Assembly (NCBI RefSeq): GCF_020520425.1
Contig: NC_079492.1
Span: 54,311,042 to 54,375,041, forward strand
DNA from: Spinacia oleracea
Taxonomy: Eukaryota; Streptophyta; Magnoliopsida; Caryophyllales; Amaranthaceae
Reading direction: 5' to 3'
Length of the DNA stretch: 64,000 nt
Part shown: positions 1-11,050 of the stretch, in pieces
Layout: each line of letters starts with the position of its first letter
Numbering within the stretch: the stretch's first letter is position 1
The notes under the pieces: model-generated
What the model was told of the DNA's origin: nothing
Database searches by the model: none
What the model saw: the letters and a program-made list of their open reading frames with translations, nothing else
Translations under genes and position numbers: made by a program

Positions 1-840
1 AGGGCTACCTCCCAATTTGTCGTCTAGCATTTCCAATTGGTTAAAATCTCCAATCATAATACTATGAGGATAAAGATCCAAAAAAGATGAGAGGAGAGTC
101 CAAACATGTCCCCTCTCATCAACTTTGGGAGCACCATAAACAAACATCACCTTTCTATTTTTCCCATTGCTTTACAAAAGATTACAAATGATGAGGTGCT
201 TCGAGGCATGAATACAAGTGATTACAGCATTTGTCCAACCTAGAACAACTAAACCTCCCTTACTTCCTTCTGCATCAAAACCAAAAGAGGAATTGGGGTT
301 CAAAAAGCCAACTTTACTGGCTACATCATCTACAGAAATCTTGGTTTCACACAAAAACAAAAGAGTTGGCAATCTAGTTCTACATAACCACACTAAGTAG
401 GGGAATTTAGGGGTGTGTGGATCATTGAGACCCCTACAATTCCAAGATAGGAGTTTCATAATATCTTCGGGGACTGATCTAGTTCAGTCACCTCACCCTT
501 GTCATCCTTCTTCATTGATTCCAGAATGCTTGCTTGTACATCCATTCTCAAGTCATCATCTTCTTGTATGCCTACATTTGAAGTCGCATATTCCTTCTTC
601 AATTTCTTTACCTCTTCTCTTGGACGATCCTCTCTCCTTTCTTGTCTTTTCATGATACCTTTCCCTTTGTCATCGTGCTTCACAAAAGCACTAGCACCAT
701 AGTTTCTTGCCATATCCACATCAGAAATCGCCTTGGAGACAAGTCTGGATTCCCCTTTTTCATCTTTCCTCCAAATGTTGAATCCACCATTGTCCGACCA
801 TCCATGAAGGGTTCTGTATCTCTTCAACTCCACCCAGTCA
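1..840 (-). pseudogene. L1-type LINE remnant (ORF1 tail and endonuclease), truncated by window edge
   Basis: On the minus strand, 833 to 456 reads as a charged Lys/Glu-rich stretch that could be the end of ORF1 or the linker before ORF2. Next, 459 to 172 opens with [14 protein letters not shown], the usual start of a plant L1 apurinic endonuclease, followed by a catalytic-Glu context (FLCETK). Beyond an in-frame stop near 172 the domain resumes as MIGDFNQLEM around 25-45, the conserved GDFN motif. The reading is broken by a stop, so this is a dead copy. The reverse transcriptase would lie to the left of the window. Known of the family: the endonuclease nicks target DNA to prime reverse transcription. 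Classification as L1 rests on the NCRG and GDFN motifs. Confidence 0.8.
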
Positions 841-899
841 GAGTCAAATTCACTTCTCCTTATGGATAAATCATCATCACATGATCTTGCCCTTGTTCA

Positions 900-1960
900 A
901 GTGGAAAGAGTGTTGTATTTTGATGCTCCCCCGCATCAAAATTCTTATCTACTCCGCGAGGACATTGTAGAGTGGATTTCCCACGTTTAATGGTTTGTTT
1001 TCTTTTTTATTCTACAGGGCTCTCCCCTCTTTGGCATCAAGAAAGTAAATTAAAAATTGTTATATTTTCTTTTTGATATTCAAATTTCATTGATAAAAAA
1101 AAGTCATAAGATATCTACATAAATATTTGGATCGAATAAATAAATAACAATCAAGCCAAATAAAAATTGTCTTTCACCATAGCTATAGCTGTAAAAAAAA
1201 CTCACCCTATCCAACCGATTTCTGACAAAAACAAAATCGAGCCGAAAAGAATTTCACACATTTAATCAGCATAAACATAATGGCCCAATACAACTACATT
1301 ATCTGATTATACCCGTACCGATTATACTCGACGCGTAACCAACTGATGATCCGATTTGACACCCCTACCATAGCTATGATCGTAGTATATCGAACAGTTT
1401 GTATATCCTCTTTCATATCCTATGTTTTACAACCTTCTTCGACGAGGGGATCTATAGATCTGTTGCTGCCGTGATATGCATAGTTTCCGTCTGATTCGTC
1501 TAATTGTAGTTGAAAAATTGACCTCCTTTTCTATCCCGAACTACCTCTAACAAATAAACAACCTTGACTAAAATAGGCACTTGATATCTATGAGGGTTCA
1601 CCCACCCAGGTTACAACATTCTACCGAAGATGTAGATAACGAGACCACCTTCACAACCTAATTCTCCCTTCTGTCCTTCTTTTGTAATAAGGTAGGGCGA
1701 GGCTTTCTTCTTTACAATCAGTTCATCAGTATTTTCAGAGAGAGGGGCCCACAATTACCCTCCTCCCGTAACTCGATCCTAAAAAAGTGTATTCACAAAA
1801 TTTAACTAGAATCAAATCCACCATAGGGGTACTTACCACGCCAAAAATATGTAGTTTTATTAAGATTAAACGCAAAAAAACAAAGCAGAATTGAAAAGAA
1901 AGGGCCAAAAATAGCCAAATTTTCGACCTAAGGTACCTAATTTTTTAAAAACCCTAAAAA
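900..1960. other. No recognisable gene
   Basis: AT-rich sequence with no open frame of note and no terminal repeats that I could pair. It may include the degraded 5' leader of the LINE to its left. Confidence 0.5.
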
Positions 1961-1968
1961 GAGTAGGG

Positions 1969-1973
1969 CAGAG

Positions 1974-2001
<28 letters not shown>
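1969..2001. repeat. (GA)n followed by a G homopolymer
   Basis: About ten GA units run straight into a run of about a dozen G residues. Simple-sequence repeat, likely polymorphic in length. Confidence 0.95.
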
Positions 2002-2004
<3 letters not shown>

Positions 2005-2118
2005 TCCTCATTTTAACAGGAAAAATGATTATATGATTGAGACCATGGCTCTATTTGAATTAGCATGCCAATTCAGACGGCTAATATAATAAGATGTTGA
2101 AATTTTAAGTTACCTTAA

Positions 2119-2487
2119 GAACATGTTTATCAAACACCAAGGGTTTGGATTTCAACCCAATAAAATATAATCCCTAACACCAAACCCAACACCAACAATA
2201 TTGAACAACATTTATGAAACACCATCTCTAAAATGTCACTTTGCAATTAAAACACTATCTATAAAATGTCACTTTGCATTTAAAAAAAAATTGTTTAGTC
2301 CCCTTATATGCCACATGTCAAGTCTCCCATGCATGAAATTGATTTTCTATTTGGTCTTCATGAATACCAATTCTCAAATGATTTTACTATCTCTCTTCTT
2401 TTCTCTCTCATCTTTCTAACTATTTTATTGTATTTTATTCAATTCTCTCTCTTGAACACCAAAAGTTGGTGTTTGATAAACATGCTC
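2119..2487. mobile_element. Tourist-like MITE (369 bp)
   Basis: The left end starts GAACATGTTTATCAAACACC and the right end is its inverted copy with one mismatch (GAGCATG...). TAA sits directly outside both ends (2116-2118 and 2488-2490), the 3-bp duplication typical of PIF/Harbinger elements. The interior is AT-rich and non-coding. The last ~22 bp of this element reappear at about 32868-32891 on the far side of the LTR nest. Confidence 0.8.
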
Positions 2488-2876
2488 TAAATGATTTGAG
2501 TGGTTATTCAAGTACCTTAAATAGAATATAAGGTCTTGCAATTGACTTGAATTGAGACGTTACTTTGAGTAAGGTTTCAATTTATGGTACTTAAACTTTC
2601 ATGTATTTACCTATAATTTTTTATTTTAAAAAATAATTTTATAAATTTTAGTTTCTTAAACCATTAATTCTACCAAACAACTCATGCATCTAATCAAGTA
2701 CCTTATTAGTTTCAGGCTTTCAGCACCTTGATTATTAGTTTTAGCTACACCCTTTCCAATTTCAGCTAACTTGTCAGTTAGTTTTGGCAAACATAGCCCA
2801 TAACTAAGACACAATGTTTATATTAAAGTAACACACAGAATATTAAAGTTGAAAAATGATTTGGGAATGGAGCATA
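2463..2876. repeat. Left copy of a 414-bp block duplicated across the LTR nest
   Basis: This block, starting inside the right end of the Tourist-like MITE, recurs in the same orientation at 32866-33282 with only scattered substitutions and small indels. The pair lies immediately outside the two sides of the 29-kb LTR nest. It is not a target-site duplication, being far too long and not directly abutting the LTRs. Confidence 0.9.
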
Positions 2877-3119
2877 GTTGTTACACTTTCCTTTTTCGTC
2901 CGTCCCAGATTAGTTGTTATACTTCTAAATTAGGAATGACACACAATTATTATATTGTCTCTCTCTTCCCACTAAATTCTTTTTCGTCTTCACACCCTCT
3001 CTCATTCAATTAAAAAAATACCCCACTAACTCCTATCACATCTACTTTTTCAATAAAATAACAATTGATAACCAAACAACCACTTATCACCTAAAACTAT
3101 GTGCAAAGGTATGTGCAAA
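2877..3119. other. AT-rich flank with a Stowaway-like fragment
   Basis: Around 2890-2930 there is a degenerate CGTCCGTCCCAGATTAGTTG stretch resembling the end of a Stowaway-type MITE, but I could not find a matching opposite end. The segment ends in a short tandem duplication of ATGTGCAAAGG just before the PBS-like sequence. Confidence 0.4.
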
Positions 3120-3134
3120 GGCTCGTGATACCAC
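3120..3134 (-). repeat. PBS-like sequence outside the left LTR of the outer family A element
   Basis: Read on the minus strand this is TGGTATCACGAGCC, the same sequence that follows the genuine 5' LTRs at 31197-31210 and 26309-26322. Here it lies just outside the 3' LTR, where host DNA is expected. Confidence 0.85.
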
Positions 3135-4504
3135 TGCTAGGTTATGATACATATGAATAAACATAAATCATGCGGAAAAACCATAAAGCCAGGAAACAAT
3201 TATTAACACATAATCATTTAGCATAATTCAGATGCATACACTTTGTAGCGCGCCCTCCCTAGCTGCGCCCGAACCGAACAAGAACAAGTCTTTAGGACTC
3301 CAAGTGTCGTCCCTCCGTAGATAGTTCACAGCACGTCCGGATCCGCCTTAAGCTTGACCAACTAGAATCGCCCTTAAGGTACTTAGAATTTTCGGCTATT
3401 GTAGGCAATGATGTGACTGAATTTTTGCTCTCAGAAATCACTTTGAATACTTGAATTGTCTCTCTAAAATTGTGAACCTAGGCTCATATATATAGAGTTA
3501 TGGAAAGGGATTTAGAATCCTATTAGGATACCAATTAGTTTAATTAGAATCCTATTAAAATTCTATTTAAACAAATTATATCTTTATTAGGATTAGGATT
3601 TAATCATAGAACGAATTCCATTAGCTTTAGGATTCGTAACGAACACAAGCGTTGCACGAACACGAGTCCGAGCCCGAGCCGCACAGCCCGCGCAAGCCTT
3701 CGGCCCACGCGAGATGCACAGCCCGCGAGCTGCGTGCTCCGCGGCATTGCTGGGCCTGGCCTTCGCGCTTGGCTTGGCGAGGCTTCGGCTGCCTGTGTCG
3801 AGTGCGTGGCTTGATGGACGCGGGCCTTGCCTTGCGCTGGGCCTTCGTCTAGCAAGTCTCGTCCGATGCTAATTCGTACGATGCACTTCCGATTAAATTC
3901 CCGATTCCGGAATTCATTTCCGATACGAACAATATTTAACATTTTCGATTCCGGAACTAATTTCCGTTTCGAACAAATATTTAATATTTCCGTTTCCGGA
4001 ATTATTTTCCGATTCCGATAATATTTCCGATTCTGACAATATTTCCGATTCCGGCAATATTTCCATTTCCGATAATATTTTCCAATACGTACCATGTTTC
4101 CGTTTCCGGCAACATCTATGACTTTGATAATATTTATATTTCCGATAAGATCCATATTTCCTGTTTCCGACAATATCATCGTTTCCGGAGTATTCAATGT
4201 TTTCCTTTGACGATCTTAGCTCCCACTGAAACCAATATCCGTCGATTCCGAATATCCATAGATGGAGTATTTAATGCCATTAAATACTTGATCCGTTTAC
4301 GTACTATTTGTGTGACCCTACGGGTTCAGTCAAAAGTAAGTTGTGGATTAATATCATTAATTCCACTTGAACTGAAGCGGCCTCTAGCTAGGCATTCAGC
4401 TCACTTGATCTCACTGAATTTATTAACTTGTCAATTAATACTGAACCGCATTTATTAGACTTAACATTAAATGCATACTTGGACCAAGGGCATTATTTCC
4501 TTCA
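3135..4504 (-). repeat. 3' LTR of outer family A element
   Basis: A 1.37-kb LTR on the minus strand, running from TGAAGGAAATAATGCCC (right end) to CATAACCTAGCA (left end; other copies end CTAACA). It matches the LTR at 31212-32600 with about twenty or more substitutions by eye plus a short deletion. Its middle (about 3895-4200) is a degenerate array of TTTCCGATTCCGG-type units, and next to it lies a short GC-rich segment (about 3650-3860). The Arg/Asn/Lys-rich open frames here are by-products of that array. A purine-rich tract (minus AAGTGGGAGAC) directly precedes the LTR at 4505-4515. Confidence 0.93.
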
Positions 4505-5399
4505 GTCTCCCACTTGTCCTTAGGGACAAGTGTGTATTTCCTAATTCCTTTGTCGCTCGATGCTTGCTCTTGAACATAAGGTAAGAGTTGTCATCCTTAT
4601 TATGTCCACAGGTGTTTCTCGGTTTCAGAGTTCAACTGATCAAATAAACAGATAATCATAGCCTATGATTCATCTGAGCACGGCCATGCATTTCACAGTT
4701 TCTAGCTCTCCGAGTGGCCTTATACAACTTTTAGCATCTCATCCCGATTTATGGGAGGACAATCCCAATCTTGCGATCTTGAGATTAGACTTCGTTTGAT
4801 AGGTGATTGCCTGAGCGTTGCCTTTATAGCCTCCTTTTACGGTGCGACGGTTGGTCAACGTCAAAGTAAGTAGTTCTCAAACAAGTAATCTCAAATCACT
4901 CAGGCATTGAGGATTTAGTGTCTAATAATTTTAATGAAATTTACTTATGACAGATTTTCATCTCTTACAGTAAAGTTTCATAGGTATGTCCGATACTAGT
5001 ATTTCCAAAGTAAGTATCTATGCAAATGATTATGACATTGCCATGTCCACATAGTTCAAGAAACAGAACTACTAGTCATCTTGCATTCTAGTCGTCTGAC
5101 GTTTTCTATGCGTCCGTCTTTATAGAAAACTCTGACCAGGGACCATTTTCAACTTTTGACATTCAAGTTCACTTGATAGACATTTCTTAGTCACAGGACT
5201 GGTCCTGACAGTCTGTCTTGAATATATCCTCAAATTTGAAGGGACTCATCATTTAATACTAAACCAAGATTAAATGGAATATGAAAATACATTTCATATA
5301 TGATAAATGTTCAACCCCAATGTTTTACAACCATGGGCCTCAAACCCATCTTTAAAACAGTTCATGGAATTCAAAGCTATGCTTGATTTCCAGTGCTAC

Positions 5400-5620
5400 A
5401 ATGTGAGTGTTGCTTCTCACTTGTTGCATAGGTTTAGTTATCATGCTTTGCCAATCTTAATATCCTTTTCATCGAATGTTCTTCGAGATATGATGATAAG
5501 ATCTTTTGAGTATGTTTATTTTGTGATCTAGTCTTTCTTGCTACATTAGTGGTTCTACGCATTTTGCAATGAAGAACCATTAAGTCAACAAACATGTGAT
5601 CTTCCCAAGTTCAATGAAGA
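5400..5620 (-). pseudogene. Copia RNase H relic in outer family A element
   Basis: The minus strand retains a short stretch reading VARKTRSHNK, which resembles the SRSHHKSKH-type motif of copia RNase H next to its (C)DN motif. Frames are broken by stops. The equivalent segment in the inner copy is 19810-19995. Order along the element (RT, then RNase H, then 3' LTR) fits a copia pol. Confidence 0.5.
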
Positions 5621-6685
5621 ACTCATTAATATAAACAACTCTGTTTTATTTCTTCTTAGGCAATAAGTACTTTTACTTCAACTGTTTAGGTTGCTAGTGA
5701 TACTTTGTTTGGATTTACTTGTCCAAGCAGTTCGCAGATATGTGGAAAATTTTCCAGCTGTATCTTAGAACATAGAAATTAATATTTAATTTCCCACGCA
5801 ACAACTCATGGTCTCCGATCCATGTTGCCATTTCAAAACACGATGCTCTATAGCTCGTCCTTGCCAATGGTTAACTCCAAAGGGATCTTGCTTGATCCTT
5901 TACCAGTGTTTATGCGTGTAGCATCAATATTTAGCATATCTTTATTTCGTTGAATCAAGAACTATTCCTATGTACCTTTTTAAGTACCATAAGTATTCTT
6001 GATCTCAATCTAGTTGATCTTCACTTAGATCAATAGAGATTGGTATATGTTCGTCATGCCTAAAGTCATACGATACGTTTTTGGCGATCCTCATATTATA
6101 TCATACATGATAAATTCTTTTGCAGAATAATTCCCAATTGAATTCTATTCATGTAACTTTAGCTCATTCTAGTTTTAGTAGATACTAAATCCAGCTAAAT
6201 TCTTTGACATATAATATAGGTTAAGAATCTCACTTAGATCCTTTGATGTTTAACTTAGTAAATGCTTATACATAGTTCAAACATCCATTACTTAGATTTA
6301 TTCATATGGGTCGAATGTCTCCAATGGAGTCTTTCGTGTTTGATTTAGTAAATGCCATTACTTAATCCAGAACAATATTATAAGATCTTTGTGAATAGAT
6401 CTTAATACCCAGTATGCACTAAGTTTCGCCTTGGTCCGTCATTGATGAATAATTTTCAAATCTAAGTCATTAGCATTTGAATGTTATTTCACAATAGAGA
6501 GATATGTGTATGACACACATAGGACCAATTAAGTTTTATGTACTCCCACTAAACTTCTTATATATCTATAAGAATCATGTACATTTTATGAAACTAAAAT
6601 ACGTATTAGCTTCACTAAAATACAATTCCAATTCCCAATTGCTTGCTTAAATCTGTACTTAGATTTCATAAGCTAACTTCCCTTT

Positions 6686-6991
6686 TCAAGCATTATTTGG
6701 ATCCACAAATCTTATGACATGCCATGTACATAGTTTCTTCCAACATTTGATTGAGGAATACTTTTTGTCATCCAATTGCCATATGTACCAATATGCAATC
6801 ATTGCTTGAATTATAGACTTAAGCATTACGATTATGCATGAGGTTTCAACACAATCCACGCCGTGAATTTGCTTGTAACCTTTAGCAACTAATCTAGCTT
6901 TGTGTGTGAACACAATTCCATGTTTGATGGTTTTTATCCTTAAAAACAATTTGCAACCAATAGGTGTTAACCCATTCTTACAAATCAACAA
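6686..6991 (-). pseudogene. Copia reverse transcriptase relic in outer family A element
   Basis: A 101-residue frame contains THKARLVAKGYKQIHGVD, the strongly conserved N-terminal part of copia reverse transcriptase, then IWQLDDKK in place of the usual WQMDVKTAF. The catalytic aspartate context is thus altered (DVK to DDK), and the frame closes long before the YVDD motif. The same truncated relic sits at 21206-21418 in the other copy. Confidence 0.8.
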
Positions 6992-9302
6992 AATTTCAAT
7001 TTTGTCATCAAAACATTGGTTATGTTTTATGGCCTTTAACCATCTAAAACATTTGAGTTTATATATGGCTTTTAACCATTTTAGGGAATCTAGGTTTCGT
7101 CATAGCTTTCTTACAAGTCACAAACTTATTGATCTACATGATAATAGTTTGACTGCAAGTTGTAGGTTTCTTCACTATCTAATAGAAGAATCGCATAGAT
7201 TCAGTGACCTGAACTCCATGATTCTTCACTATCTAATAGAAGAATCTCATAGTTTCAGTGACTTGAACTCTATGCCTACTTGGGTATAGAACATCGATCA
7301 AACAATAGAATATCAACAGCCACTTGAAAGTCCTTTGAATATTCTGTTCTCCTTGAAGCACTTGTAAAGTCTTCTAAGAGATGTCTATTCTTTAAAAGCC
7401 ACTTCTAAAGTCCTTAAAGAATACGTGTCCGGATTTTCTAAAGAACTTTGAAAAGCCTCCGGAATGTCCGTTTATTTTTGTTGTTCGCCTCGAAGACTTT
7501 CGAGGTGTATTTTCTCCTACTTGTCATTTTGGAAACGAATCTCCAAAAGGACATCATTTCTAGCAAACAAACATTATGTTCTCAAAAATTCGTGGTAGAA
7601 ACAATACCCTTGTGTCTCATTTGAATAAATCACAACGAAACATATATCTATACTTGGGCCTTAGTTTGTTGAATAACAAACACTAAGCTCCCACTGAGTT
7701 TAGCAACTCTCTAGATATATATTATCGAAAAGATATTCTGAAATTACTTTTCAATAGCTTTGACGAATTTGGTTTAGTTTGGTGGTAGTTGAGCATTTTT
7801 GTTTTAGAAATTATAGGAAAAGTCTTTATGATTCATCATTGATCGAATCAAGTACTAATCGACTTCGATCATTCCAACTTAGATATGTCATATCTTATGG
7901 AGCTAGATTGTGAATTTTACTACACACAATCATTGATGATCATTCTTGACTTAAGTAATCATCAACATGATCTAACCTAGATCTTTATGATTTCTCGCCA
8001 AGTGGGATTTATACTTCTGAATCTTTGAACTAGCCAAACAGATTCAAACTTATATCACATTGAGTAAATAAACCTATATTCACTCAAATCTGTGTGAAAT
8101 AATAAAGTCATAAAACCTTTCTAACAATAATTCATATCTTTTGTTACTTTCAACAAGTAAGACTAGCTTGTCTTGAATTGATCTATAAATCAACCAACTT
8201 TCAAAAGTCCATCAAAATAGAGCTTTTGAAAGTTAACTTGTTGACATGGTCTAAGCAACAATGCCAAAAATTAGTGGAACTCAAATCAAGGGGTTGATTT
8301 GAACCTAGTAAAGTATTGTTAAAGAGTAGTTTGTTTTAATCAAGCATATTGACTCAACCCGTAAATAACCATTTCATTCAAATAAACAAACAAACAAGCA
8401 TTGTTTTCGTTCTTCTGAATGTGAGTCTTTCTGTGTTTGAAGCAGAAATTTAGGTATGTTGATTATGGAACAAAATAGCCATTAAGTTCCAGCCTTTGAA
8501 AGGACTTAAAACAAACTAGATGACCCTACAACTAATGTAGCATTGCCATGCTTCATTTCCCACTTATAGGTCATTAGTGTATCCTAGCTTCCATTGTTTG
8601 AGTTATTACCGAAGCAAGAACCTCAAGCGGTATATGATACCAAGGAAGTTTGATTGCTAGGTCACTTCTCTTTAAACATAAACTTATAGCTAGAAATGGA
8701 ATAGTAAATTCCTTTCATTTGTTCCTTGTTTTCCTATTTCTTGTACCCTTTCTCATAGTCTTAAGAAGAATTGAATTCTTTAGTGTTGACTTTTATACAT
8801 TGTTTAGACATGTCCAATGTCACCAACAAGGTTCTTTACCATTTTAATTTATGTTGAATATTTTGTTTCAACTAGATGATCTTACCAGAAGCTTCTAAAG
8901 TTCTCTAAGCATCGATCTATTCGAATGTCTAGGGACTAGACTCATTCGAGAATTAAATGGATAAAAGATGTTAGGTTGTTAACCATTGGTAAAGCTGAGC
9001 GTTTAAACTCAATGCTTTATGATCTCAAAACTACATTGTATTTTGAATTCACAAGCACCAATCGGTTTGCCATTCGACTTTGATGTTCGAAAACAACCAT
9101 AAAAGTCGCTATAAGAAACGTACATTTAAATTGCTCATTTTATCTCATTTCCGTGAATCGTTCTTGGATTTATTACCAATCGAGGAAATTTACTGTTATC
9201 TTTCTAAAAGGATTTACTGCAGTGCAAGATATTTAATTATAAACAATAATTAAAACATACATTGAAGCATGCGAAGTCTAAACATTTATCATGAGTAATA
9301 AC

Positions 9303-9466
9303 TGATAGAATAGAATATTTATTCCTTATTTAGTCAATATATTGTATATGTGTAATTGGTTAATTTTCCTAACTATTAGCCTAGAATCATGCTAGAATAC
9401 AACTATACGTAGTTTGTATATATTGACACACACAAAGCAATAATATTCAGGGAATTATTTCTCACA
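9303..9466 (+). repeat. 5' LTR of copia element B (164 bp)
   Basis: Starts TGATAGAATAG and ends TTTCTCACA. It matches 28381-28544 with two or three differences. ATAAC precedes it (9298-9302) and also follows the 3' LTR. The tRNA-iMet-type primer site TGGTATCAGATTAGG follows at 9467. The short LTR suits an Ale/Retrofit-like copia, though the lineage is my inference. Confidence 0.97.
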
Positions 9467-9563
9467 TGGTATCAGATTAGGTTAAGAATCCTAACCCTAG
9501 CCGTCGCCCATTTTCTCTTCCTTCTCCAATCTTCTTCTTCCTTCCCGTCTGTCATCCTTCACC

Positions 9564-10504
9564 ATGACTGACACTTCCAAATTCCACTTTGCACTTGCTG
9601 TTACCAATGTCAAAACCCTCATACCCATTACGCTGGACCTGGAAAATGGGAAATTTCATTCATGGGCGACGTTATTCAAAGTACAAGCAAACATACACTC
9701 TGTTCTGGAACATATTCAGCCCCCCACTGAAGAAACTGCTGCGAAGGCATACCAAGCCTCAAAAGAGGCTGACCTCCCTCTCTGGACTCGCCTGGACAAT
9801 GTGGTCCTACAATGGATTTATGCTACCGTGTCTACTGAAATTCTGGACACCATTCTCGTCCAAGATGACGTTGCTGAAAAGGCATGTAAACGAGTGGAGA
9901 GTTTGTTTCATGATAACAAAAATACCCGTGCCGTATACCTTGAAACAAAGTTCACCACAACAGTTATGGCAGATTTTTCTTCGATTACGGCATATTCGAA
10001 CCGCCTTCAGTCCCTAGCCACCCAACTCGCCAATGTCGGCGCCCCGGTATCTGAAAACCGCCTTGTCCTCCGCCTCCTTGCGGGTCTCCCGGAAGCATAC
10101 AGATACTTCGTCACCAATATGCAACAGAAAAAGAGATTGCCGGGTTTCGTAGAAATGGTCTCGCGTCTCAAGATGGAAGACAACACAAATAAAGAATGGG
10201 CTGCCCGTGACAGTGGTGGTGCCGCCCTCCTTCTGGTTGATGACGACCCCACACCTCCCCAACATCACCCCCATGGCAATAACAACAACCATGGTGGTGG
10301 CCGAAATCATGGTGGTGGCCGAAATCATGGTGGTGGGCGAAACATTTACAGAGGCAAGAAACCATCTTACCGTGGAAGGAGTAACAACAACCACCACCGT
10401 GGCGGTAATCACGGCGGTGGAGGGGGTGGCAGCAGTCACGGCGGCAGCAATTCCAGCGGCTACAACAACCACAATGGGTCAAGCCGTGGACGAGGGGGAC
10501 ACAA
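9564..10504 (+). CDS. gag: Copia B gag (disrupted by insertion of element C)
   Basis: Starts MTDTSKFHFALAVTN about 95 bases after the primer site. Residues ~20-220 are the alpha-helical capsid-like domain of copia gag (UBN2-type), with the typical LENGKFHSWATLFKV and LPEAYRYFV segments. The C-terminal ~75 residues are rich in Gly, Asn, His and Arg (HGGGRNHGGGR repeats). I see no CCHC zinc knuckle, so this basic RGG-like tail may bind RNA instead. The frame is cut at 10504 by element C and resumes at 14589 in the same frame, leading straight into pol. Confidence 0.92.
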
Positions 10505-11050
10505 TGTAGGAGATATAACTAATAGTATATGAAATTAGAATGCCTTATCTGAAATTATGTCGTGGTGTGACACCAATCACTGCCCTAAAGTTGAATTTTC
10601 CCCGCTACACACACGGACTCATGGCAATCAACCCCCAGGGTTACACGACTCTTCATATCCGGTGTGGACGGATACGAAGATTGAGAACACCCTTAAACAA
10701 TGCCCAAAACAATGGTAGATTTTGTGTTTTTCATTTTGGAGAGGATGAAGAGGTTAATTTTCTGTGTGTCTAGAGGAATAATCAATAGCCTTTAAATAGG
10801 CCGAAACAATCAACAAGAATAGAAGGTTATTAATTGGTCATCAATTAGGCCATAAATGGAGGAAGCAATTAAGGTAATAATGGTCAACAAATCAATTAGT
10901 TGACATTACACAATCAATTCAATAATTACGCTCCAAAATTGATGATTCATAGTAGGAAAACCCACATTGTATTTACGGGAACTTTAATTCTTTTGAAGCA
11001 ACATAATTTGGAGTTTTTCAACATAGACCAAAAGGGGAAAAACTCCAACA
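10505..11050 (-). repeat. 3' LTR of element C
   Basis: Plus strand TGTAGGAGATATAAC to AACTCCAACA. It differs from 14038-14583 at about four positions by eye, so insertion is recent. Confidence 0.96.

Noticed and set aside
3604-4197. Long Arg/Asn/Lys/Tyr-rich minus-strand frames (also 17918-18523, 26798-27403, 31682-32293 and plus 46023-46478)
   Set aside because: They are translations of the TTTCCG-unit array in the family A LTRs. They have no domain and recur only because the LTR recurs.
9589-10482. Frames overlapping copia B gag on both strands
   Set aside because: They are shadows of gag, kept open by its biased Gly/His/Asn codons.
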